Below are positions 1 through 5,882 of a DNA stretch of 7,154 bases, piece by piece. The DNA is taken from positions 1 through 7,154 of the forward strand of contig JAZRTS010000036.1 in the NCBI GenBank assembly GCA_045652135.1. Reading direction: 5' to 3'. A model generated the notes under the pieces. That model was given only the letters and a program-made list of their open reading frames with translations, searched no databases and was not told where the DNA came from. The stretch is from RGIG7213 sp045652135. GTDB taxonomy: Bacteria > Bacillota > Clostridia > Oscillospirales > CAG-272. The position numbers and the translations under genes were made by a program. Positions within the stretch are counted from its first letter, which is position 1, and each line of letters opens with the position of its first letter.

Positions 1-1
1 T

Positions 2-91
2 ACAAGCGGTCAGCCTTTTGATGAAACGATTACGAGTTTTATGCACGCATACAGATACATTGAAAATGTGTCCGAGCTTCCCTCGGCGTAA
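2..91 (+). CDS. 3' end of an unidentified upstream gene (partial)
   Basis: An open frame enters from the left edge and ends at TAA (89-91), giving 29 residues ending in ELPSA. No motif can be recognised in so short a tail, so no function is offered. Its stop lies only 9 nt before the ATG of the following lipoprotein gene, on the same strand, with no terminator between them, which suggests the two are co-transcribed. The frame has no stop over its whole visible length. The alternative is that this is simply non-coding sequence that happens to be open for 29 codons; the tight spacing argues for a real gene end. Confidence 0.5.
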   Translation, partial: TSGQPFDETITSFMHAYRYIENVSELPSA

Positions 92-100
92 AAGAGAATT

Positions 101-2734
101 ATGATGAAAAAAATACTTAAAACACTTTCACTGTTTCTCGCCTTGCTTATACTTGTATCGTGTACGGCGGAAAATAACGGAAAGATCACTACGGATACAA
201 ATGAAGCCGTGACCGAATCACTTGATGAAAATTTGCCCGAAAGGCTGGGAGTTGTGTGGTTTACAACACCTGCCATTCCTGCGGATGCAGGGAAAAGTGT
301 AAATCTTTTGTCGTATGATGTTCAGTTTTCACTCGGTGTTACGACATCACGTGAAAAAATAAAGTGGTCATCGGAAGAAATACAAATCGATGAAAACACC
401 TGTGTTACCCCGGCAAACGCAGGGGTATATACGCTCACGGCGCAATACGGTGAGAAAAGTAAAAACATTTATCTCATAGTAAGGGCAAGTGAGTCCGATG
501 AATACGTGCTTTATTCAAATGATTTTGAAAATGCCCAGGCAGAGGACTTTGATGTTATACAAAAAACAAACGGAACATTTGATATAAAAGACGGTAAAAT
601 GGTGCTTTCAGCACCACGTGCAAGCTCGGACTACGTAAGGGTCTTGCTTCCCGATTTTATCGGAGAATTCGGTGACTATAAGATAAAAGCAAATGCCGCT
701 GTAACAAATAAATCCGATGAAAAAAGATGGATGTCCGTTATGTACAGGGTACAGAATAACGATACACCGTATTATCAGCTTTGCGTAAGAGCAAATGCAG
801 CTCTTTCTGATGGGGTTGAGCTTGCGCACAGAAATGAAAGTGCAGAGTGGATTTATAACGGAAAAGGATCTTTTACAGAGGCTCTTTCTCTCGATAAAAT
901 GTATGAGTTTACAGCTGATATACACGGTTATTACGGTGCAGGATACATTAACGGCGAAAAAATAGTTGAAACAACTGACGGACTTTCTGATTATCCCACA
1001 GGCAGAGTGGGATTTCAGGTCTGTGGCGCAACGGCACAGATCGAGGATGTCAAGATAACAGTCGATTTTTACGAGGCTGAAAAATTCATTCTCGAAAAAG
1101 GCTTTGCCGATGTGCGTAAGCTTGATACAAAGATCGCGCTTTATTCGTCTGTTGTAACGGAAATAACAAGCTTCGAGGAGCTTGAAAAAATTCTTGAAAA
1201 TTCGCCCTCAAATGCTATACTTTCCGTTTCTGAAATGAACGGCGAGGTATCTGTTATAAATGAAAACGGCGAAAAGATATCAAGTATTGACGAAGCGATG
1301 TCATATCTTGACGGCAAGGTTATACCTGTTTTCAGACCTGCTGATAAAAATGCCGCAAAGCTGACAGCAGAGTATCTTGAAGAAAACAAATATAAGGATG
1401 TAATGGTCATAGGAGGCTCCGATATAATAAGCGAGTTTAAAAAATACCATAAGCTCGCAAAGAGTATACTCGACCTTACAAACGAAGATACTTCAAAGCT
1501 TTCGCTTTCCGATATACGTGATATGACAAACAAAAGCACAAGCAGAATTTGCCTGCTTCCTGCAGCTTTGGCAACGTCGGCAAATACTAATTATCTTAAC
1601 TCTCTTGCCATAACCGTATGGTATAAGGCGGACAAGGATGATAAGGTTGAGCTTTATAAGCTTATAACCTCCGGTGCTAACGGAATAGTCACAAAGGACA
1701 GAAAGCTTCTTGAAGAGTGCTTGACAAGCTCTGTGTTTTCACGCAATTCTCTCGTTCGTCCTGTTTTGATAATAGGACACAGAGGTATACCTCAGTCAGC
1801 TCCCGAAAATACGATATACGGCTCACAGATGGCATCAAAATACGGCGCAAGCATTATTGAAAATGACATATACATAACAAAGGATAACGTGATCGTTGTT
1901 ATGCATGACGGCACTATTGACAGAACAACAAACGGTGCAGGCGGAATTGAGTCGATGACTTATGCACAGCTTTCACGGTATTCAGTTGATTATTTCGGCG
2001 GTGTTGCTCCTCAGCCGATACCGACACTTGAAGATTATTTCAAAACATTCAAGGGTACAGGGGTAAATCTCTTTATTGAAATAAAGAGCACGCAGACAAA
2101 GATAGTAAGGGAACTCAAAAAACTCATTGAGCAGTATGATATTATGGATCAGTGCTGTGTTATATCCTTCCATGCACAGCAGATAAATCAGGTCAGAAAG
2201 AGCATTCCCGAGCTTTCGTGCGGATATCTTAACGATGAGGCATCTTCACTTTCAAATATTTTGAATACTGTGTCAAATTATGACAGTACATTCAATCCAA
2301 GCTATGGCAGAGTCAATGCAGAGCTTATGCAGTCGGCTTCATACAGAGGTGTTTCAATTTGGCCCTGGACCGTCAATGACGAAAGATCTTTTGCCAATTT
2401 CTATCTTGCAGGTACTTGGGGAATAACAACGAACAGAGCTGATTTTGTAAAGGACTACATCAAGTTTTTAACTCCGGAAATGTCATATTCCGTGACCGTC
2501 GGCGGAGAATTGAAAGCGGATATAAAAGCGATTACATATTCGGGAGAAACGATTACACCTGACGTTGAAATGACGGTGATTGACGGAAACAGCACGGTCA
2601 AGTATAAGGACGGTACATTCACAGCAAGCGAAGCGGGCGATGCAGTGGTGATTTTCAGAACGAAATATAAGATCAATGGCAGTGACAAGCTTGTATGTGT
2701 GTATTCACAGCCTGTTACGGTGTCAGCAGAGTAA
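101..2734 (+). CDS. Multidomain lipoprotein with a catalytic glycerophosphodiester phosphodiesterase (GDPD) domain
   Basis: Predicted surface lipoprotein of 877 residues. The N-terminus has a lysine-rich n-region, a hydrophobic stretch (about 9-19) and lipobox LVSC with the lipidated Cys at 21, followed by a Ser/Thr/Glu-rich linker. Domains in order: Ig-like region (about 48-130); beta-rich concanavalin A/LamG-like region (about 135-324); degenerate GDPD-like barrel (about 325-550) without catalytic residues; complete GDPD domain (about 555-785); C-terminal Ig-like region (about 790-877). The GDPD domain shows HRG at 560-562, PENT at 568-571, END at 587-589, the second catalytic His in MHDGTIDRTT (H602), FIEIK with E660 and K662, WTVND at 756-760 and GITTNRAD at 774-781. 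GDPD enzymes hydrolyse glycerophosphodiesters to glycerol-3-phosphate and an alcohol, using a divalent metal; the substrate here is unknown and could be a phospholipid head group or a teichoic-acid-like polymer. Two ATGs are possible (101 and 104); the weak AAGAGA site (about 92-97) fits 104 slightly better. The gene ends just before a strong terminator. Confidence 0.88.
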   Translation: MMKKILKTLSLFLALLILVSCTAENNGKITTDTNEAVTESLDENLPERLGVVWFTTPAIPADAGKSVNLLSYDVQFSLGVTTSREKIKWSSEEIQIDENTCVTPANAGVYTLTAQYGEKSKNIYLIVRASESDEYVLYSNDFENAQAEDFDVIQKTNGTFDIKDGKMVLSAPRASSDYVRVLLPDFIGEFGDYKIKANAAVTNKSDEKRWMSVMYRVQNNDTPYYQLCVRANAALSDGVELAHRNESAEWIYNGKGSFTEALSLDKMYEFTADIHGYYGAGYINGEKIVETTDGLSDYPTGRVGFQVCGATAQIEDVKITVDFYEAEKFILEKGFADVRKLDTKIALYSSVVTEITSFEELEKILENSPSNAILSVSEMNGEVSVINENGEKISSIDEAMSYLDGKVIPVFRPADKNAAKLTAEYLEENKYKDVMVIGGSDIISEFKKYHKLAKSILDLTNEDTSKLSLSDIRDMTNKSTSRICLLPAALATSANTNYLNSLAITVWYKADKDDKVELYKLITSGANGIVTKDRKLLEECLTSSVFSRNSLVRPVLIIGHRGIPQSAPENTIYGSQMASKYGASIIENDIYITKDNVIVVMHDGTIDRTTNGAGGIESMTYAQLSRYSVDYFGGVAPQPIPTLEDYFKTFKGTGVNLFIEIKSTQTKIVRELKKLIEQYDIMDQCCVISFHAQQINQVRKSIPELSCGYLNDEASSLSNILNTVSNYDSTFNPSYGRVNAELMQSASYRGVSIWPWTVNDERSFANFYLAGTWGITTNRADFVKDYIKFLTPEMSYSVTVGGELKADIKAITYSGETITPDVEMTVIDGNSTVKYKDGTFTASEAGDAVVIFRTKYKINGSDKLVCVYSQPVTVSAE

Positions 2735-2736
2735 TA

Positions 2737-2775
2737 TTTAAAAAGCGATGTGAAAAATGCACATCGCTTTTTAAA
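2737..2775 (+). terminator. Intrinsic terminator after the GDPD lipoprotein gene
   Basis: A perfect 16-bp inverted repeat pairs 2737-2752 with 2760-2775 around a 7-nt loop. The core GCGATGTG/CACATCGC is flanked by A-runs on the left and T-runs on the right, so the 3' arm supplies the U-tract. It starts 2 nt after the stop codon at 2732-2734. The A/T symmetry means it could also work on the opposite strand, but no minus-strand gene faces it. It separates the lipoprotein transcript from the purine operon. Confidence 0.92.
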
Positions 2776-2795
2776 ATTATTTATAAAAAAAGTGT

Positions 2796-2807
2796 CAATA
2801 GCTATTG
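2796..2807. repeat. 12-bp palindrome overlapping the -35 box
   Basis: CAATAGCTATTG is a perfect palindrome. Its right half shares TTG with the -35 hexamer. Its position would let a dimeric repressor block RNA polymerase, but a 12-bp palindrome in AT-rich DNA can also arise by chance. No known regulator is matched to it here. Confidence 0.4.
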
Positions 2808-2833
2808 CAATAAAACAAATTTTATGATATATT
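2805..2833 (+). promoter_or_regulatory. Sigma-A type promoter of the purine operon
   Basis: A -35 box TTGCAA (2805-2810) is followed by a 17-nt spacer and a -10 box TATATT (2828-2833), preceded by TG at 2825-2826 (extended -10). Each box is close to the housekeeping consensus and the spacing is ideal. Transcription would begin near 2840, giving a leader of about 184 nt before purE. Its position just after the terminator of the preceding gene supports it as the operon's promoter. Start mapping has not been done; this is read from sequence only. Confidence 0.8.
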
Positions 2834-2856
2834 ATATATATTATTATAGGTACTTT

Positions 2857-2922
2857 CCGAAGAAAGGAAGGCAGCGGATATGATTAAAAGTATCGTAAAG
2901 ACAAAATTGCTTTTTTCTTCGG
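2857..2922 (+). promoter_or_regulatory. Long-range inverted repeat in the pur leader (candidate RNA stem)
   Basis: CCGAAGAAAGGA (2857-2868) can pair with TTTTTTCTTCGG (2911-2922): 10 Watson-Crick pairs and two G-U pairs, enclosing 42 nt. The left arm runs into the ribosome binding site (2865-2871) of the leader ORF. A competing local hairpin, CTTTCC (2853-2858) with GGAAGG (2866-2871) around a 7-nt loop, uses the same bases and would cover the site fully. Two mutually exclusive folds upstream of a terminator are typical of attenuation leaders. The enclosed region could also fold weakly (GATA 2877-2880 with TATC 2891-2894). This does not match an aptamer class that I recognise. Confidence 0.55.
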
Positions 2923-2948
2923 GATTCTTGCGCACATTTACAGCCTAA
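2880..2948 (+). CDS. Candidate 22-residue leader peptide ORF upstream of purE
   Basis: The ATG at 2880 follows a purine-rich site AGGAAGG (2865-2871) at 8-nt spacing, and the frame runs 22 codons to TAA at 2946-2948. The peptide begins MIKSIVKTK and ends in FTA; it is basic at the front and hydrophobic in the middle (LLF, GF). It has three each of Lys, Phe, Ser, Leu and Thr but no run of one regulatory codon as in classical amino-acid attenuators. The stop codon lies inside the 5' arm of the terminator (2941-2948), so a ribosome reaching the stop would keep that hairpin from forming. This geometry is the main reason to think it is translated. It could equally be a chance short frame within a structured leader. 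Confidence 0.45.
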   Translation: MIKSIVKTKLLFSSGFLRTFTA

Positions 2949-2985
2949 AAGCGTACGGTCAACCGTACTGCCTTAGGCTGTTTTT
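2941..2985 (+). terminator. Intrinsic terminator/attenuator in the purE leader
   Basis: CAGCCTAA (2941-2948) pairs with TTAGGCTG (2973-2980) for 8 bp. Within it GTACGGT (2953-2959) pairs with ACCGTAC (2962-2968) as an upper stem, with GC (2951-2952) able to pair with GC (2970-2971) across a one-base bulge. TTTTT follows at 2981-2985. The hairpin lies after the promoter and 38 nt before purE with no other gene between, so it should stop transcripts before the operon unless relieved. This marks it as an attenuator, although the signal that controls it cannot be read here. Confidence 0.85.
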
Positions 2986-3014
2986 ACTTATAAAAAACTC
3001 TTGTTTAAGCTTTT

Positions 3015-3020
3015 GGAGGA
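3015..3020 (+). promoter_or_regulatory. Ribosome binding site of purE
   Basis: GGAGGA is a near-perfect Shine-Dalgarno sequence, but GGAGG ends only 4 nt before the ATG at 3024, which is short. No better start codon lies nearby in frame, and the protein aligns with PurE from its first residue, so 3024 is kept as the start. Confidence 0.8.
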
Positions 3021-3023
3021 TTT

Positions 3024-3512
3024 ATGAAAAAGGTTGCGGTAATTATGGGTTCGGACAGTGACTTTCCTGTTGTTGAGGGTGCTGTCAAGGTTTTGAAGGA
3101 ATACGGTGTTCCGTACGAGGCGCATATTTATTCTGCGCACAGAACGCCGGTGGAGGCAAAGGAGTTTTTCTCGTCAGCACGTGAAAACGGTTTCGGCGTT
3201 ATAATCTGTGCGGCAGGTATGGCGGCGCATCTTGCAGGGGCGGCGGCGGCAAATACAACACTTCCCGTTATCGGTATACCTATGAAATCATCTGCGCTTG
3301 ACGGAATGGATGCACTTTTGTCAACGGTACAGATGCCGACAGGGCTTCCCGTGGCAACGGTTGCGATAAACGGCGCAAAAAATGCCGCACACTTAGCGCT
3401 TCAGATAATTGCTTTAACAGATGACGAGCTTGCCGAAAAGCTTATTTCGGCAAGAGCAAAAATGAGAGAAGACGTACTTAAAAAAGATAAAGAACTTCAG
3501 GAAAAAATATAA
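3024..3512 (+). CDS. purE: N5-carboxyaminoimidazole ribonucleotide mutase, PurE class I
   Basis: Cytoplasmic enzyme of de novo purine synthesis that converts N5-CAIR to 4-carboxy-AIR (CAIR). The 162-residue length is usual for bacterial PurE, which forms an octamer. Visible motifs are MGSDSD (8-13), SAHRTP (37-42) with the catalytic His at 39, AAGMAAHLAG (63-72) and a following GIPMKSSALDGMDALLS / VQMPTGLPVATVAI block. SAHRTP and the AAHLAG loop match class I (mutase) rather than class II carboxylase, which carries SAHKTA. Class I normally depends on PurK to make N5-CAIR; no purK is seen here. It is the first gene of the operon, behind an attenuator, and is followed after 14 nt by purM; the purC/purF genes that often sit between them in other Bacillota are absent. 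Confidence 0.96.
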   Translation: MKKVAVIMGSDSDFPVVEGAVKVLKEYGVPYEAHIYSAHRTPVEAKEFFSSARENGFGVIICAAGMAAHLAGAAAANTTLPVIGIPMKSSALDGMDALLSTVQMPTGLPVATVAINGAKNAAHLALQIIALTDDELAEKLISARAKMREDVLKKDKELQEKI

Positions 3513-3526
3513 GGATGGTGTAAAAA

Positions 3527-4564
3527 ATGAGTAAGAGTTACAGTGAAAGCTATAAGCAGGCAGGTGTTGATATAACAGCGGGATACCGTGCGGTTGAGCT
3601 TATGAAGAAGCATATTGCATCCACAACAACGTCAGGTGTTGTTTCAGGTATCGGCGGATTCGGCGGACTTTTTGAGCCGAATATAAAGGGAATGTCAGCC
3701 CCGGTGCTTGTTTCGGGAACAGACGGTGTCGGAACAAAGCTCAAGCTTGCTTTTATTCTCGATAAGCACGATACTGTGGGTATCGACTGTGTTGCGATGT
3801 GTGTAAATGATGTTATATGCTGCGGTGCTGCTCCTTTGTTTTTCCTTGACTATATCGCTTGCGGTAAGAATGTTCCGGAAAAAATTGCCGCTATCGTTTC
3901 GGGTATCGCCGACGGATGCCGTCAGTCGGGCGCTGCACTTATAGGTGGCGAAACAGCCGAAATGCCCGGATTTTATCCGATAGACGAATATGACCTTGCA
4001 GGCTTTACGGTAGGTATGGTCGATAAATCAAAAATAATTGATAATTCAAAAATCAAAGACGGCGATGTTATTATTGCAATTCCGTCAAGCGGTGTTCACT
4101 CAAACGGCTTTTCTCTTGTAAGACGTGTGCTTCTCAAGGACGAAAAGAACGCTTTTACTCACTCCGATGAACTTGGAATGACGATAGGTGAGTCGCTTTT
4201 GACACCTACAAAGATATACGTAAAGCCCATACTTTCACTTCTTGAAAAGGTTGATGTCAAGGGTATTTCCCACATAACAGGCGGAGGATTTTACGAGAAT
4301 ATTCCGAGAACTATCCCCGAGGGCTTTGGCGCATCTATTGAAGAAGCAAAGGTAAAGATTCCTCCCATCTTCTCACTCATTCAGAAAGAGGGCGACATTC
4401 CCAAGCGTGATATGTTCAACACGTTCAATATGGGTGTAGGTATGTGTGTCGTTGTTTCTCCCGAGGATGCCGACAAGGCTGTTGAAATTCTCAACGAAAG
4501 CGGCGAGAAGGCATATATTATGGGCGAAGTAAAAGCAGGTATCGAGGGCGTTAAGATATGGTAA
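3527..4564 (+). CDS. purM: Phosphoribosylformylglycinamidine cyclo-ligase (AIR synthetase)
   Basis: Catalyses ATP-dependent closure of FGAM to aminoimidazole ribonucleotide (AIR), the substrate that leads to PurE. The 345-residue length equals the usual bacterial PurM. Characteristic segments are the N-terminal GVDITAGY (13-20), the GIGGFGGLF loop (41-49), the nucleotide-binding GTDGVGTK (64-71), MCVNDVICCGA, GGETAEMPG (140-148), IPSSGVHSNGFSLVR, ITGGGFYENIPR and FNMGVGM near the C-terminus. These follow the order of the PurM/PurL superfamily, with an A-domain and B-domain. The ribosome binding site AAGGATGG (3511-3518) overlaps the purE stop. The gene overlaps purN by 7 nt (4558-4564), which indicates translational coupling. 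Confidence 0.97.
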   Translation: MSKSYSESYKQAGVDITAGYRAVELMKKHIASTTTSGVVSGIGGFGGLFEPNIKGMSAPVLVSGTDGVGTKLKLAFILDKHDTVGIDCVAMCVNDVICCGAAPLFFLDYIACGKNVPEKIAAIVSGIADGCRQSGAALIGGETAEMPGFYPIDEYDLAGFTVGMVDKSKIIDNSKIKDGDVIIAIPSSGVHSNGFSLVRRVLLKDEKNAFTHSDELGMTIGESLLTPTKIYVKPILSLLEKVDVKGISHITGGGFYENIPRTIPEGFGASIEEAKVKIPPIFSLIQKEGDIPKRDMFNTFNMGVGMCVVVSPEDADKAVEILNESGEKAYIMGEVKAGIEGVKIW

Positions 4565-5160
4565 AGATAGGCGTGCTCGTTTCCGGCGGAGGCACAAATC
4601 TTCAAGCGCTTATCGATGCTGAAAAGTCAGGCATAATCAAAAACGGTAAAATAAGCCTTGTTATTTCAAACAAAAAAGATGCGTATGCGCTTACACGTGC
4701 GGAGAATAACGGCATCAAAACTGCTGTTGTTATTAAAAAAGAGTGTAAAGATGCCAAAGAGTTTGAAGAAAAGATAATCGCACAGCTTGAAGAAAACGGA
4801 ATTGAGCTTATAATTCTTGCGGGCTTTATGTGCATACTCAGTGCAGAGTTTACCAAAAAGTACGAAAACAGAATTATAAATGTTCATCCGTCACTTATTC
4901 CGTCATTTTGCGGCGAGGGCTTTTACGGACTTCACGTGCACGAGGCGGCACTCAATTACGGTGTAAAGGTCACGGGCGCAACGGTGCATTTCGTAAATGA
5001 AATACCCGACGGCGGTAAGATAATCGCACAAAAGGCGGTTGAAATTTTAGACGGTGATACACCCGAAATACTGCAAAAGCGTGTAATGGAAAATGCAGAA
5101 TGGATAATTTTGCCCGAAGCGGCAGAAAAAATATGTAAGCAAATAAAGGAGAGTAAATAA
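4558..5160 (+). CDS. purN: Phosphoribosylglycinamide formyltransferase (10-formyl-THF dependent)
   Basis: Transfers a formyl group from 10-formyltetrahydrofolate to GAR to give FGAR. At 200 residues it is close to the family norm. The phosphate-binding loop SGGGTNLQ is at 9-16. The catalytic triad is visible: N108 and H110 in NVHPSLIPSF and D151 in PDGGKII, equal to N106, H108 and D144 of the E. coli enzyme. The loop after the HPS motif carries a CGEGFYGLHVH segment, longer than in E. coli; I know this form from clostridial relatives, and it retains the His-containing end. The start ATG lies inside the end of purM, with GAGGG at 4544-4548 as a plausible ribosome binding site. The stop TAA shares one base with the ATG of the next gene (TAATG). 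Confidence 0.96.
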   Translation: MVKIGVLVSGGGTNLQALIDAEKSGIIKNGKISLVISNKKDAYALTRAENNGIKTAVVIKKECKDAKEFEEKIIAQLEENGIELIILAGFMCILSAEFTKKYENRIINVHPSLIPSFCGEGFYGLHVHEAALNYGVKVTGATVHFVNEIPDGGKIIAQKAVEILDGDTPEILQKRVMENAEWIILPEAAEKICKQIKESK

Positions 5161-5870
5161 TGACAACGTACGATATTAAAAAATTACTTTCGGAAAATAC
5201 ATATCCGGGACGAGGAATTATAATCGGAAAATCTGCCGACGGTAAATATGCAGTAAGCGCATACTTTATAATGGGCAGAAGCGAAAACTCCAGAAACAGA
5301 GTATTTGTTGCGGAGGGTGAGGATGTAAGAACAAAGGCATACGATCCCTCAAAGCTGAAAGATCCCTCTCTCATTATTTACTATCCCGTAAGAAAATACG
5401 AAAACAAGCTCATCGTTACAAACGGCGACCAGACAGATACAGTCTATGAATCACTTAAAGAGGGCGGTTGCTTCTGCAAGGCGCTCCGCACACGTGAGTT
5501 TGAGCCTGATGCTCCCAACTTCACACCCCGTATAAGCGGTATGCTCACATTCAAAGACGGTGATTTCACGTACAAAATGAGCATTTTGAAGAGTGCTGAT
5601 GAAAACGGTTCTGCTTGCAACAGATATTTTTATGAGTATGAGCCTATAAACGGTGTTGCACACTTCATTCATACGTATATGCACGATGGCAATCCCATAC
5701 CAACATTCGAGGGTGAGCCTGAAAGAATCACAATAAGCGAAGACATTGAAGAATTTGCAAAGCTTTTGTGGGAAAACCTCAATGAGGATAATAAAGTATC
5801 ATTGTTTGTACGTTATACAGACATTTCAACGGGCGAAGTCAAAACGATCATTGAAAACAAAAACAAGTGA
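5160..5870 (+). CDS. purO: Archaeal-type IMP cyclohydrolase (PurO family)
   Basis: Predicted to close FAICAR to IMP, the final step of the pathway. The 236-residue protein resembles the PurO family (PF07826, COG3363), an Ntn-hydrolase-like fold first known from methanogens and unrelated to the N-terminal MGS-like domain of bifunctional PurH. Family-like segments are YPGRGIIIGK (15-24), GRSENSRNR (39-47; compare the SSRSFPNR segment in archaeal PurO), DPSLIIYYPV (68-77), VTNGDQTDT (86-94) and TPRISG (122-127). It is somewhat longer than archaeal PurO (about 200 residues), mostly at the C-terminal end. Start at 5160 overlaps the purN stop by one base, with AAGGAGAG at 5147-5154 as ribosome binding site. 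The next gene is a PurH lacking its cyclohydrolase half, which strongly supports this function. The family match is from recall of motifs, not a search. Confidence 0.88.
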   Translation: MTTYDIKKLLSENTYPGRGIIIGKSADGKYAVSAYFIMGRSENSRNRVFVAEGEDVRTKAYDPSKLKDPSLIIYYPVRKYENKLIVTNGDQTDTVYESLKEGGCFCKALRTREFEPDAPNFTPRISGMLTFKDGDFTYKMSILKSADENGSACNRYFYEYEPINGVAHFIHTYMHDGNPIPTFEGEPERITISEDIEEFAKLLWENLNEDNKVSLFVRYTDISTGEVKTIIENKNK

Positions 5871-5882
5871 AGGTGAACAAAA

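Noticed and set aside
1141..1539. 132-codon minus-strand open frame within the GDPD lipoprotein gene
   Set aside because: It lies wholly inside a well-supported coding region, and its Ser/Ile/Phe-rich composition is what the reverse complement of the lipoprotein codons gives. The same applies to the other minus-strand frames inside purM, purN, purO and purH.
2695..2883. 62-codon + strand open frame spanning the end of the GDPD gene and the intergenic region
   Set aside because: It starts inside the lipoprotein gene in another frame, runs through its strong terminator and the purine promoter, and has no convincing ribosome binding site.
2875..2899. GGATATG and GTAAAG resembling loop segments of the guanine riboswitch
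   Set aside because: The conserved three-way junction strands and the flanking P1, P2 and P3 pairings are absent, and the spacing of the two segments is wrong, so the resemblance appears to be chance. The region also contains the ATG of the leader ORF.
2840..2940. ZTP (pfl) or PRPP (ykkC-type) riboswitch before purE
   Set aside because: Both classes are expected at such loci, but I find neither the GUGACUGGCG-like core of the ZTP class nor the ACUGGUCCGAGAG-like segment of ykkC RNAs.
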